A stretch of DNA of 64,000 nt from Ignavibacteriales bacterium (lineage in GTDB: Bacteria; Bacteroidota; Ignavibacteria; Ignavibacteriales; Ignavibacteriaceae), in the NCBI GenBank assembly GCA_020061465.1, contig JAGUYG010000020.1, positions 1 to 64,000 on the forward strand, in the 5' to 3' direction. A program made the translations under genes and the position numbers. The first letter of the stretch is position 1, and every line of letters starts with the position of its first letter. The notes beneath the pieces were generated by a model. That model had not been told where the DNA came from. It saw nothing but the letters and a program-made list of their open reading frames with translations, and did no database searches. Positions 1 to 7,707 of the stretch are shown here, piece after piece.

Positions 1-280
1 CGTCGCTGCCTTGGACGTTGGAGGTTACTTGAAACATCACATATACAAAAAATCTCATTAAGCCCACAGAATTCTTTGGGCAACCTCCGATGATTACATA
101 CTGATTTGTCCCGTGTAACATCGAAGGTTTACTAAATCAGAAAACCTCCAACGTCGCTGCTTTGGACGTTGGAGGTTACTAGAATCTCTGCATATATAAA
201 AATTCTGAGCAACCTCCGAGGTTTACGTCCGTAATGCGATGAGCAACCTCGGAGGTTTGCCATTTATAACATCGGAGGTT
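1..280. repeat. REP-like palindrome array, left of the RAYT gene
   Basis: Several hairpins all share the terminal sequence AACCTCC/GGAGGTT. Type A has a 13-bp stem closing on a 9-nt loop (143-177, and a copy cut by the window edge at 1-26). Type B has about a 12-bp stem with a longer loop (82-129). A third pair uses AACCTCCGAGGTT (211-223) and AACCTCGGAGGTT (245-257), and a lone half site lies at 268-280, directly at the transposase stop codon. Positions 1-130 are nearly identical to 1066-1195, so the two flanks of the transposase carry direct copies of the same A-B unit. REP/REPIN arrays around a RAYT gene are a known arrangement; assigning these hairpins to this RAYT is inference. Confidence 0.85.
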
Positions 281-282
281 TA

Positions 283-852
283 CTACTCTGCAGTTTTTTT
301 GAATATCTTATCGAAATCTATCTCCTCTTCATGGTTAATATACTCTTCAAATTCCTTTACATCATTAAAATAATCCAATATAATTTTATTTGTAATTGTT
401 GCTTCTGAAATTCCCATCAACTCTTTACCACTCGAATATTCATAGTCATAAAAGTTATTACACATTTTTGCTCTAACAGGGTTAAGTAAAATATATTTTG
501 TTAAAATGGGGAAAGCATTTTCATCATACACAATTTTGCTTTTAGTTTTTCCTTCGAATAAAACACCGCTTCTGTTATATTTTTTATTAATTGATTTTGT
601 GTATGAATTTAACAAATTACCGATGAATTTACCTATAGGATTATTTTTGGAACTCTGTCTTACAAATAAATGAAAATGATTTGGCATTAGGCAATATGTT
701 AGAATATCGATTTCATATTTAATTTTATAATCCAGCAATCTTCGTTGAAAGTGTAGATAATCATTACCTTCAAAAAAAACTTTTTCCTTGAATGCTCCAC
801 GATTATATAAGTGGTGAAAAGTATCCTTTTGAAAATATCTGGGCGAGTACAA
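283..852 (-). CDS. REP-associated tyrosine transposase (RAYT, Y1_Tnp/IS200-like)
   Basis: This is a single-strand DNA transposase of the HUH/Y1 family, 189 residues, the usual length. The HUH motif is H59-F-H61 within LMPNHFHLFV, the likely catalytic tyrosine is Y84 in NSYTKSINKKYNRSG, and the family motif YILLNPVRAK is at 120-129. An N-terminal LYNRG (16-20) also fits. The start is TTG at 850-852, preceded on the minus strand by AAAGGAAAG, and no in-frame ATG lies nearby. It is flanked on both sides by AACCTCC-type hairpins, as expected for RAYTs, which process REP sequences rather than carrying their own inverted ends. All catalytic residues seem present, so it may be active. It is probably domesticated or semi-mobile, not a classical IS, because no IS ends are visible. 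Confidence 0.9.
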   Translation of the reverse strand: MYSPRYFQKDTFHHLYNRGAFKEKVFFEGNDYLHFQRRLLDYKIKYEIDILTYCLMPNHFHLFVRQSSKNNPIGKFIGNLLNSYTKSINKKYNRSGVLFEGKTKSKIVYDENAFPILTKYILLNPVRAKMCNNFYDYEYSSGKELMGISEATITNKIILDYFNDVKEFEEYINHEEEIDFDKIFKKTAE

Positions 853-928
853 ATTTACTTTCCTTTAATACAAATTCTGAAATTAAAATAAGAATTTAAT
901 TGTTAGGTATCAAAAATAAATATCAGAA

Positions 929-1193
929 AACCTCCAACTTCGCTGCTTTAGATGTTGGAGGTTACTAGAATCGCTGCATATATAAAAAATCTGAGCAACC
1001 TCCGATGTTTGCACACTGATTTGTCCCGTGTGACATCGGAGGTTTACCATATCAACACCTCCAACGTCGCTGCCTTGGACGTTGGAGGTTACTTAAAACA
1101 TCACATATACAAAAAATCTCATTAAGCCCACAGAATTCTTTGAGCAACCTCCGATGTTTGCATGCTGATTTGTCCCATGTAACATCGGAGGTT
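929..1193. repeat. REP-like palindrome array, right of the RAYT gene
   Basis: Four hairpins in the order A-B-A-B: type A at 929-963 and 1057-1090, type B at 997-1044 and 1146-1193. The first A-B pair is joined by a 33-nt spacer also seen at 178-210. The second pair uses a 55-nt spacer also seen at 27-81. The repeating unit is therefore a two-hairpin doublet with two spacer versions. Mismatches in some stems are compensated or loop-proximal. Between the transposase start and 929 there is only about 75 bp of AT-rich sequence. From 1194 to 1276 nothing recognisable is seen. Confidence 0.85.
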
Positions 1194-1276
1194 TACTATA
1201 AAGAAAGTCCTGAATGCCCCCGCCTTATTCCGCCGCCAACTCATATTTTTTTACTTTATTCTACTGATAAATAAGA

Positions 1277-1319
1277 AATTAAAAAGTATATTTGATTGTA
1301 ATTATTATACTTTTTAATT
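1277..1319 (+). promoter_or_regulatory. 14-bp perfect inverted repeat abutting a start codon
   Basis: Arms AATTAAAAAGTATA (1277-1290) and TATACTTTTTAATT (1306-1319) are exact reverse complements around a 15-nt spacer and end 3 nt before the ATG at 1323. This could be an operator, a leader hairpin masking the start region, or a terminator-like hairpin left by the repeat array. The spacer and right arm also contain TTGATT and TATAC segments that could form part of a promoter. Which of these applies cannot be told from sequence. Confidence 0.4.
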
Positions 1320-1322
1320 CAA

Positions 1323-2063
1323 ATGAGAAGATCGATATTAGCAGCCATCGTAATATTAGCGGGACATTTATTTGCCCAGGAAAATCAATTTATTATAAAT
1401 TCGTATGAGGTTAAGCTGGAGAATTCGTATTTGATTATATCAGCCCCGGATGGAAAGGAAATTTACCGCCGCGCTTTTTTAACTCCCTCGATATGGTTAT
1501 CTGATCTTGATAATGACGGAGTTCAAGAGATTGTACTTATTGACAGTGAACCGGAAAGCGGAAAAAGTTCTTATAAAATATTTATTTATTCTTTGTTCAA
1601 CTCGGTAAAATTAATTGATAGCATTTCCTCCGGCTACATGCAGCCTTATGATATTATTTCGGACGAACTGCAGCAAACGATTATTATAACTGGAAACCCG
1701 TCGTTCAATCAGTTTAATTTAGATTCGGAACTAATCTTTCTTCCGTTAAATCTTTGGCGTTATGAGAATTTCGAACTGTACCTCGTAAACTCGGAGCTAT
1801 ATGATGTGTTCATCACGGAAAATGAAAGCATTATTTCTTTTTTAGATGATATGCTTCACATTAAAAAATGGAATTGCGAAAGTTCATTGGAAGTCCTAAA
1901 TGCTATAATTGCCGCATACGTAAATTATTTAAACGCCGAGGAGTATTCAATCGCTTCGCAGCTTCTGCAAAAATATTATGTCTGCGAAGATATCGGGAAG
2001 TTAAAAAATAAAATTGATAAACTAATTAAAGAAGGAGAACTCCATGAAAATGGAATGGAATAA
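1323..2063 (+). CDS. Secreted hypothetical protein with one calcium-loop-like motif
   Basis: The function is not recognised. The 246-residue product begins with a signal peptide (1-18, ending LFA before QE), so it is exported. An acidic D-x-D-x-D-G loop, DLDNDGVQEI, lies at 61-70. This is the pattern of FG-GAP/VCBS calcium loops, but only one copy is present. The C-terminal third (from about 190) is predicted helical and charged, like one TPR hairpin (YLNAEEYSIASQLLQKYY). The stop overlaps the next start by 20 nt, and the downstream RBS lies inside this gene, so translation is probably coupled to the T9SS plug gene that follows. A role in the outer envelope is inferred from this context only. 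Confidence 0.6.
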   Translation: MRRSILAAIVILAGHLFAQENQFIINSYEVKLENSYLIISAPDGKEIYRRAFLTPSIWLSDLDNDGVQEIVLIDSEPESGKSSYKIFIYSLFNSVKLIDSISSGYMQPYDIISDELQQTIIITGNPSFNQFNLDSELIFLPLNLWRYENFELYLVNSELYDVFITENESIISFLDDMLHIKKWNCESSLEVLNAIIAAYVNYLNAEEYSIASQLLQKYYVCEDIGKLKNKIDKLIKEGELHENGME

Positions 2064-2283
2064 CTTTTTAGGTAAAACCCTAAATATCACCATGCATGAA
2101 AATTACGGGCTTACTCTTGATCCAAAGGGAGATACTCCGATTTATGAAATCGTTTTCAAATCCGGCAGGCTTATAGAAGCTTATAACGACGGACTTCTGC
2201 TGGAAACTTATAGGGAAAATGAACAGGTAAGAATTTATGTTCCATATTCTTCCGTTAAGTGTGTTGAAATTTTTAATTTCTGA
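2044..2283 (+). CDS. Small hypothetical protein, possibly Sm/SH3-like beta barrel
   Basis: 79 residues with no signal peptide and no membrane segment. The alternating pattern (LNITMHENYG, YEIVFKSGRLIEAYNDGLLLET, VRIYVPYSSVKCVEIF) suggests a five-stranded small barrel. The ending VPYSSVKCVEIF resembles the last strands of LSm-like proteins, but this is a fold guess, not a family assignment. The ATG follows a good AAGGAGAA Shine-Dalgarno inside the upstream gene. It overlaps the upstream gene by 20 nt and lies 10 nt before the preferred start of the next gene. Coding is supported by the clean RBS and by its place in a run of overlapping genes. Confidence 0.6.
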   Translation: MKMEWNNFLGKTLNITMHENYGLTLDPKGDTPIYEIVFKSGRLIEAYNDGLLLETYRENEQVRIYVPYSSVKCVEIFNF

Positions 2284-2293
2284 AAGAGATATT

Positions 2294-3529
2294 TTGTTTA
2301 AGATTATAAAAAAGTTTTTTGCCGTTTGGCTGCTGCTTACTGCAAGTCTGTGGTCTCAAGAAATTGAGATTAAAAGTCTGAAGTATTACACGGCAGACGA
2401 AATCTCGCTCCCTGTTATGGAATTAGATTTAAGCCCGCCGCAAACGCTTAAAATTGAATTTGATTTAAATGCGAATGTAATTCCCAACTTAAATATCATC
2501 TTCCGCTTCTGCGATATAGATTGGAATCCGGTTGATAATATATTTCTGTTAAATATCGGACAAAATACATCTTACAATTTAGACTTCGAAAGACTTCCGA
2601 CAATCATTGAAGGTGCGCGCTATCATTACAAAGGTTTCTTTCCGAATAATAAAGATGTTGTCTCCTTTCCGTTTTCGGGTAAGTGGATGTTTTTTATAGC
2701 AGATTCGTACGACACTTCGGTTGTTTATGAAACCGGTAGATTTTATGCAGTAAGAAATGATGTTAATTTAAAATCAACGCTCAAGCGGGAGCAGCTTGAA
2801 GACAAAACTTATTTTCCGGCAGACCTTGCTAAGGTATTTAATCTAACTACAAATTTCGATTTACCGGAAGAATTTACTCCATCATTTGTCAATTATCTCG
2901 AAATAATAGAAAACAAAAAGTTAGACGATGCCGTAATTGTCGACAGACAATTCAATACAAATACACGTCAATTTTATTGGAACGGTGCGAAAAAATTTTC
3001 TTTTATTGCGCGTGACTTAAGACCCGGCAACGGGTATCGCCAGGTCGATCTTAGAGATTTCAATATCTTCAACAGAAAAGATGTTAATGCCAAATTCGAC
3101 GGTATTGAATATTCGAGATTTTTTAAGAAGCCTAATCCTAATCTCAAAGGCAGCTTTCTTTTAACCAATTACAAAAGTGAATTTGCAGATTATCTAAACG
3201 TAACATTTTCAATTAGACCGCCCGAAGAGTTTACAGGAAGTATATTCTTAACCGGAGCTTTCAACCATTGGCGCATCCTTCCGCATTATGAAATGAAGCC
3301 TATTAACGGTCTCTATTCGATTACTATTCCGTTAAAAAGAGGAATATACGATTATCAGTATGTTACTGCCGATATAATTAATGAAAAAATAGTTAACGAA
3401 GATTGGTTCTACCTTGAAGGAAATAATTGGGATACTAAAAACGAATATTCGGTCTTTCTTTTTTATAATGATCCGCAGTACGGCGGTTACGATAGAATTA
3501 CCGGTTATCAAAAACTAATGAGCAGATAA
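2294..3529 (+). CDS. Type IX secretion system plug protein (DUF5103 family)
   Basis: The protein matches the DUF5103/T9SS plug family along its length. The N-terminal beta domain carries FRFCDIDWNPVDN and HYKGFFPN followed by SGKWMFF. A middle part has FYAVRNDVNLK and the family-typical VDRQFNTNTRQFYW. The C-terminus ends with GNNWDTKNEYSVFLFY and YDRITGYQ. In this family, plug closes the periplasmic side of the SprA translocon channel (known from Flavobacterium). A segment near 315-375 (FLTGAFNHWR..., YDYQYV) is a CBM48/E-set-like domain. I prefer TTG at 2294, with GAAAGAGA 5 nt upstream, because it puts a signal peptide (KKFFAVWLLLTASLWSQE) at the extreme N-terminus. An ATG at 2237 would overlap the previous gene by 47 nt and add 19 residues. 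The product fits the T9SS cargo genes elsewhere in the window. Confidence 0.85.
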   Translation: MFKIIKKFFAVWLLLTASLWSQEIEIKSLKYYTADEISLPVMELDLSPPQTLKIEFDLNANVIPNLNIIFRFCDIDWNPVDNIFLLNIGQNTSYNLDFERLPTIIEGARYHYKGFFPNNKDVVSFPFSGKWMFFIADSYDTSVVYETGRFYAVRNDVNLKSTLKREQLEDKTYFPADLAKVFNLTTNFDLPEEFTPSFVNYLEIIENKKLDDAVIVDRQFNTNTRQFYWNGAKKFSFIARDLRPGNGYRQVDLRDFNIFNRKDVNAKFDGIEYSRFFKKPNPNLKGSFLLTNYKSEFADYLNVTFSIRPPEEFTGSIFLTGAFNHWRILPHYEMKPINGLYSITIPLKRGIYDYQYVTADIINEKIVNEDWFYLEGNNWDTKNEYSVFLFYNDPQYGGYDRITGYQKLMSR

Positions 3530-3530
3530 A

Positions 3531-4517
3531 ATGGATAAATTAAAAATAGGGGTAGTGGGTTTAGGACATTTAGGCAAGCTTCATCTAAAAATGTTTAAGC
3601 AAATTGAAAATTGTCAAGTGACAGCAATCTTTGATATTAACCGGGAACTAGTAGACTCCATAAGCTCGGAGTATAAAGTAGCGGCGGCTGAATCGCTTAA
3701 AGATTTAATCGATAAAACCGATGCCGTTTCGGTTGCGGCTACTACCAGTGCCCATTATGATATTTGTAAACAATGTTTGCATAATAACAAACACGTATTC
3801 GTTGAAAAGCCTATTACCGCAAGAATAGATGAAGCCGAAGAGCTTGTGCAGATTGCAAATGAAAATAATCTCGTTTTACAGGTAGGACATATCGAACGGT
3901 TCAACCCGGCTTTAATATCATTAGAAAAATATATTATCCAGCCTATGTTTATTCAAACGGACAGACTCGCACAGTTTAATCCGCGGGGCACCGACGTAGC
4001 TGTAGTGCTTGATTTGATGATACATGATATCGACGTTATCCTGAGCCTTGTTAAAAGTGAAGTAAAGAAAATCGATGCGAGCGGTGTAGCGGTGGTATCC
4101 GATAATGTTGATATAGCCAATGCACGCATCGAATTTGAAAACGGTGCAGTTGCAAACGTTACGTCAAGCCGGATATCTCAGAAGAAAATGAGAAAGATGA
4201 GAATTTTTCAGAAGGATACTTATATCGCTTTAGATTTCATTACGGGTGTTTCGGAAATCTATCGGTTGATTCCTCTTGAAGAAAATACTGACGAAGGAAC
4301 AATTTCATTCGGTGAAATTGGAATTGGTAAGAAGAAAAGACGGATAGTTTATGAGCAGGCAGAAACCAAAGAAGTAAACGCTCTGCACTATGAACTTCAG
4401 CTTTTTGTAGATTCCATCCTCACAAATTCAAAACCTGTGGTATCCGGAGAAGACGGATTGAAAGCGTTGAAAGTCGCCGATATTATTCTAAAAAAAATTG
4501 AGGAATCCAGGGTTTAG
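3531..4517 (+). CDS. Gfo/Idh/MocA family NAD(P)-dependent oxidoreductase
   Basis: The N-terminal Rossmann fold begins with GVVGLGHLGKLH (7-18), and the acidic residue after the second strand is D35 (IFDIN), favouring NAD. The catalytic-lysine motif VEKP is at 91-94, and GHIERFNPA at 119-127 is typical of the sugar-nucleotide branch. An MIHDIDV segment supplies the usual His/Asp pair. Members oxidise or reduce sugars and sugar nucleotides. GHIERFNP-type members include UDP-GlcNAc 3-dehydrogenase (GnnA) of lipid A synthesis, but the substrate cannot be fixed from sequence. The ATG is one base after the stop of the T9SS plug gene, so the two are translationally linked. Length (328 residues) is normal. 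Confidence 0.85.
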   Translation: MDKLKIGVVGLGHLGKLHLKMFKQIENCQVTAIFDINRELVDSISSEYKVAAAESLKDLIDKTDAVSVAATTSAHYDICKQCLHNNKHVFVEKPITARIDEAEELVQIANENNLVLQVGHIERFNPALISLEKYIIQPMFIQTDRLAQFNPRGTDVAVVLDLMIHDIDVILSLVKSEVKKIDASGVAVVSDNVDIANARIEFENGAVANVTSSRISQKKMRKMRIFQKDTYIALDFITGVSEIYRLIPLEENTDEGTISFGEIGIGKKKRRIVYEQAETKEVNALHYELQLFVDSILTNSKPVVSGEDGLKALKVADIILKKIEESRV

Positions 4518-4657
4518 TTTTTAAATTAGCTGAGGGATAGGCAATAAATGAATTACATTTCTGTTAACATATTAAAATCTTTAAGGTTTACCTTTTCTAA
4601 ATTATTTTTTTTTATAGCATGTTGTGCCAAATATAATCTCATGTTAGGCAAAACGAT

Positions 4658-4757
4658 AAACCTCCGAGGTTTCAATGAAGAGTGTTAAGAAAAATTTTTC
4701 GATAATGTTCTTAAAGATAACTTTAAGAAAATTCGAATTAAAAAATCTCGGAGGTTT
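4658..4757. repeat. Solo AACCTCC-type REP-like element
   Basis: AAACCTCCGAGGTTT (4658-4672) and AATCTCGGAGGTTT (4744-4757) form a 14-bp inverted pair with one mismatch, enclosing about 70 bp of AT-rich sequence. The arms are the same motif as the hairpins next to the RAYT gene at 283-852, and the left arm is itself palindromic. It sits alone in the 464-bp gap after the Gfo/Idh gene, as a dispersed copy would. Nothing else recognisable is seen in 4518-4880. Confidence 0.7.
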
Positions 4758-4880
4758 TCCACTTTTTTACGTAATGTGAGTTATAAGGTTCCTCTAATAT
4801 GGTAGGCTCGATAAAAAAATTTGCGCCTTAAGTCAAAATCGTAATTAAAAAATAAATTTCGAACTTTTTTGTGTGAACAT

Positions 4881-4903
4881 AAATATCGTTCGTGCCGATA
4901 TTT
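4881..4903. promoter_or_regulatory. Candidate operator upstream of the toxin-antitoxin pair
   Basis: AAATATCG and CGATATTT are perfect 8-bp inverted arms with a 7-nt spacer, 78 nt before the RHH antitoxin start. RHH antitoxins commonly repress their own operon by binding short palindromes, so this is a candidate site; no other palindrome this clean lies between 4760 and 4982. The spacing to the start is longer than usual, so confidence is low. Confidence 0.3.
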
Positions 4904-4981
4904 CGATTGATTTTTTAGACGTAGAGCAATAAGTTAGAATAGATTTTAATCCTAGTTTTAACAATTAAATAAGTTATAAAT

Positions 4982-5215
4982 ATGCCTCAAGTAAAAATTA
5001 ATGTTAACGAGAAGCAGATACAATTTCTTAATAAGTATCAAACCTACGGTTTTAAAGACAAAAGTTCATTAGTTCGTAAAGCAATTGACCATTTTAAAAA
5101 AGAGCTTGAAATTAAAAAATTAAAAAAATCTGCCGAATTATATTCTGAAAGTTACCGTATAGATTCCGAGCTTAAAGAGTTAACAAATTCCGCATTATCA
5201 GAGTGGCCTGAATGA
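4982..5215 (+). CDS. Ribbon-helix-helix antitoxin (MazE-like)
   Basis: 77 residues. The first part, VKINVNEKQIQFLNKY followed by KDKSSLVRKAIDHF, is a ribbon-helix-helix DNA-binding fold: one short strand, then two helices. The C-terminal half (from about 40) is a charged helical tail of the kind that wraps the toxin. Its stop overlaps the toxin start by 4 nt (ATGA), the usual coupled arrangement of type II systems. There is no clear Shine-Dalgarno before the ATG; the leader is AT-rich as in many Bacteroidota genes. It probably neutralises the MazF-like product downstream and represses the operon. Confidence 0.8.
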   Translation: MPQVKINVNEKQIQFLNKYQTYGFKDKSSLVRKAIDHFKKELEIKKLKKSAELYSESYRIDSELKELTNSALSEWPE

Positions 5216-5571
5216 CAAAACTTGAACGGGGAATGGTTATTGATTTAAATCTAGACCCATCGTTAGGTTCAGAAACCGGAAGAATCAGACCTTGTGTTAT
5301 TGTTACGAATGATATTTATAATGAAAAAGTTCCGGTTATTCAGGTCGTCCCCGTAACAGCCTGGAATGAAAAGAAATCGTTAATAAAAACAAATGTTGAA
5401 ATTGAACCAACCGAATCAAATGGATTAACAAAAAAATCCATCGCCGATTGTTTACAAACAAGACCTGTTGATTATAAGCTTAGGTTAGTAAAAATAAGAG
5501 GGAGATTATCTTCTGAATTAATTGAAAGAATCGATGAAGCTTTGGCTATAGTTTTTGGTATTCGTTTTTAA
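5212..5571 (+). CDS. PemK/MazF-family mRNA interferase toxin
   Basis: 119 residues, normal for MazF. Family motifs are visible: RGMVIDLNLDPSLGSETG near the N-terminus (the RGDV..VDL.P..GSE pattern), then RIRPCVIVTND (the RPVLV strand). The C-terminal region CLQTRPVDYKLRL followed by GRLSSELIERIDEAL matches the usual QIRTVD...RL...G.L segment. MazF enzymes cleave single-stranded RNA at short sequences. The gene is coupled to the RHH antitoxin by ATGA. The pair stands alone between long intergenic stretches next to a REP-like element, typical of a mobile or plasticity spot. Cleavage specificity cannot be read from the sequence. Confidence 0.85.
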   Translation: MTKLERGMVIDLNLDPSLGSETGRIRPCVIVTNDIYNEKVPVIQVVPVTAWNEKKSLIKTNVEIEPTESNGLTKKSIADCLQTRPVDYKLRLVKIRGRLSSELIERIDEALAIVFGIRF

Positions 5572-5987
5572 GAGTAGTTTAAAGGTAAGTTGAACATACT
5601 GTAAAAAAGGATGTCGTGATGCATGTGCTTATGTTTTGATTCGGGAAATTGAAATAAATTTTCTTCCCCGTTTGTTCAGAAGATAGGATGCAAAACCCCA
5701 TTAGCGTGTTCTTGAAGTTGTATTTTCAATAATTGCGGTTAAGCTTTTTTGATATTATTGTCTGATGCTCTAAAATATAAGAGACTCGTTTAGTACCTGC
5801 ATATGGAAATATTATTTCAGAATGCAGTTCTGTGGGTTTACTTATTTAGGACAGTTAACTTTAAAAAGTTTTTTCAAACAAAGTATGTTAATAAACCCGG
5901 TATATTATTTCCCGTTAGACTGTGGAGTAGCATACAGTCTTCACAGTTGAATTAAAAATGCTGTCAAAAGAAAAAAAGAGGTGCGTA
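5572..5987. other. 416-bp intergenic gap with no recognised gene
   Basis: AT-rich, no ORF with coding character. The only structure seen is overlapping short palindromes at about 5920-5948 (GACTGT...ACAGTC and ACTGTG...CACAGT), which could be an operator or leader hairpin of the lipoprotein gene that follows. No terminator with a clear T-run was found after the toxin gene. Confidence 0.5.
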
Positions 5988-6593
5988 ATGAAAAAATATT
6001 TATACCTGGTTTTATTATTCTCTCTTACTTTAACAAGCTGCAGTGTTTACCAAACGATGGTTAATTTATCACGTTTAAAATTTAAGCTTGGAGATGTAAC
6101 AAGCTTTAAATTGAACGGCGTAAATATCTCTAATAAATCTAAGTTGGGCGATTTTACTCCGCAGGAAATTATATCTCTTTCAAGTGCAGTAGCGCAGGGG
6201 AAATTACCTATATCGTTTGTTCTTAATATCGAAGCAAAAAATCCCAACGATGGAACAGGCGGTTATCCTAAAACTAATGCTTTAATAAAATCGTTTCCAT
6301 GGAGATTGTTAATCGATAATAAACAAACAATAAGCGGAAGCATCGGCAGTGAAGTAAGCCTGCCGGGAACAGGACAAATCACAAATATTCCCGTTGAGAT
6401 TGGTTTGGACCTTGTTTCCTTCTTTAAAGATAGGGGATATGAATCTTTGATAAATTTAGCATTAAGCATCGGCGGAAGTGCTGGTTCATCATCTAACTTA
6501 ACATTGTATGCTAAACCAACAGTTACTTCTGTCCTTGGTGATATTACATATCCGCAGGAAATTAAAATTGTATCGATGGATTTCAGTAATTAG
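5988..6593 (+). CDS. LEA-type lipoprotein
   Basis: 201 residues from the ATG at 5988, which follows GAGGTG at a good distance. An in-frame ATG at 5958 has no RBS and would bury the signal peptide. The lipobox LTLTSC puts the lipidated cysteine at residue 18. The body looks like a late-embryogenesis-abundant type-2 (LEA14/WHy) beta sandwich: a short strand with KLNGVNI, a central LNIEAKNPN (the conserved hydrophobic...NPN signature), then a run of strands with alternating polarity. LEA14-like lipoproteins in bacteria are of unknown envelope function. It is monocistronic, with a 112-nt gap to the kinase gene. Confidence 0.65.
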   Translation: MKKYLYLVLLFSLTLTSCSVYQTMVNLSRLKFKLGDVTSFKLNGVNISNKSKLGDFTPQEIISLSSAVAQGKLPISFVLNIEAKNPNDGTGGYPKTNALIKSFPWRLLIDNKQTISGSIGSEVSLPGTGQITNIPVEIGLDLVSFFKDRGYESLINLALSIGGSAGSSSNLTLYAKPTVTSVLGDITYPQEIKIVSMDFSN

Positions 6594-6705
6594 CAGGTTA
6601 CTTTAGCATTGCCGTCGTCTATAAAAATTCATAATATTACACAAGACGATACCTGATATAATTAACAACTTAGCTGCCGTAAAAAAATATTTTATATTGA
6701 CTAAG

Positions 6706-7677
6706 ATGTCCAAAAAAGAAAAATATGCCGTTGGAGTCGATCTTGGCGGAACAAACTTGAAGCTGGGAATTGTAACTGATGACGGACAAATTATAGAAAA
6801 ATCAGCCTTGAAGACTAATGCTGATGAAGGACCCGATAGTATCATCCGTCAGATAATCAAAGGCATCAACGAAATTTTTTTGAATAATAAATTTAAGATC
6901 CAGGGAGTAGGAATAGGATCACCGGGAGTTGTTTCCCCAGAACACGGTACTGTTGAAAATCCTCCCAACCTCCCTCATTGGGGTACAGTACCGCTGGGAA
7001 AATATATTAAAGAGGAATTTGGTCTTGCGGTTCATGTTGAAAACGATGCTAATGCTGCGGCAATAGGCGAGATGATTTTCGGAGCAGGCAAAGATCTTAA
7101 TTCATTTATAATGATTACTTTAGGTACAGGTGTCGGCGGGGGAATTATACATAACAGGCAAATATTCAGAGGAGAGTTTGGTGCAGCCGGAGAAATCGGA
7201 CACATGACGATTAATTTTGAAGGTCCGAAATGCAACTGCGGATCCATCGGTTGTATCGAAACCTACATCGGAATAAATTATTTAAAGAAAAGGGTATCCG
7301 AAGAGCTGTTGGAACACCGTAACTCAAAAATATGGAATTTGATTAATGATAACCTTGCTGAAGTTACTCCTAAAATAATTCAAGAAGCTGCCGAAATGGA
7401 TGACGAATATGCAAAATTTGTAATTGAAAGAATGGGACTTCATCTTGGAGCAGCATTAGCGTCTGTTAGTAATTTATTAGACATCAATACCATCATAGTA
7501 GGGGGTGGAGTTGCAGGGTTTGGCGCCCCGCTGATTGATGCTATAACGAAAAATATTAAAGAGCGGGTTCTTACTTCGATAAAAAATAGAGTTAAAGTAA
7601 TCCCGGCTCTTCTAAAGAATGACGCCGGAATTCAAGGCGCATCGGCTTTAGTATTTTACAAATCGTTATCCGGCTAA
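6706..7677 (+). CDS. ROK-family sugar kinase (glucokinase-like)
   Basis: The actin-like kinase begins with VGVDLGGTNLKLG (phosphate loop 1). Other motifs are GVGIGSPG, then ENDANAAA with the catalytic Asp near 114, TLGTGVGGGI, GEIGHM, and the ROK zinc site CNCGSIGCIE (Cys near 176, 178 and 183). C-terminal IIVGGGVAGFG completes the ATP site. With 323 residues it has the usual length and no N-terminal HTH, so it is a kinase rather than a ROK repressor. Glucose is the likely substrate because the GEIGHM/CxCGxxGCxE type is found in bacterial ROK glucokinases; N-acetylated sugars remain possible. I chose ATG 6706 over an in-frame TTG at 6697; neither has a strong RBS. Confidence 0.85.
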   Translation: MSKKEKYAVGVDLGGTNLKLGIVTDDGQIIEKSALKTNADEGPDSIIRQIIKGINEIFLNNKFKIQGVGIGSPGVVSPEHGTVENPPNLPHWGTVPLGKYIKEEFGLAVHVENDANAAAIGEMIFGAGKDLNSFIMITLGTGVGGGIIHNRQIFRGEFGAAGEIGHMTINFEGPKCNCGSIGCIETYIGINYLKKRVSEELLEHRNSKIWNLINDNLAEVTPKIIQEAAEMDDEYAKFVIERMGLHLGAALASVSNLLDINTIIVGGGVAGFGAPLIDAITKNIKERVLTSIKNRVKVIPALLKNDAGIQGASALVFYKSLSG

Positions 7678-7707
7678 TATTGATTTGAATTCTCAATTTT
7701 GCTTCAA

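Noticed and set aside
1-1193. CRISPR-like regular repeats
   Set aside because: The repeats are themselves palindromic hairpins with conserved, not variable, spacers, and no cas genes are near; the RAYT explains them.
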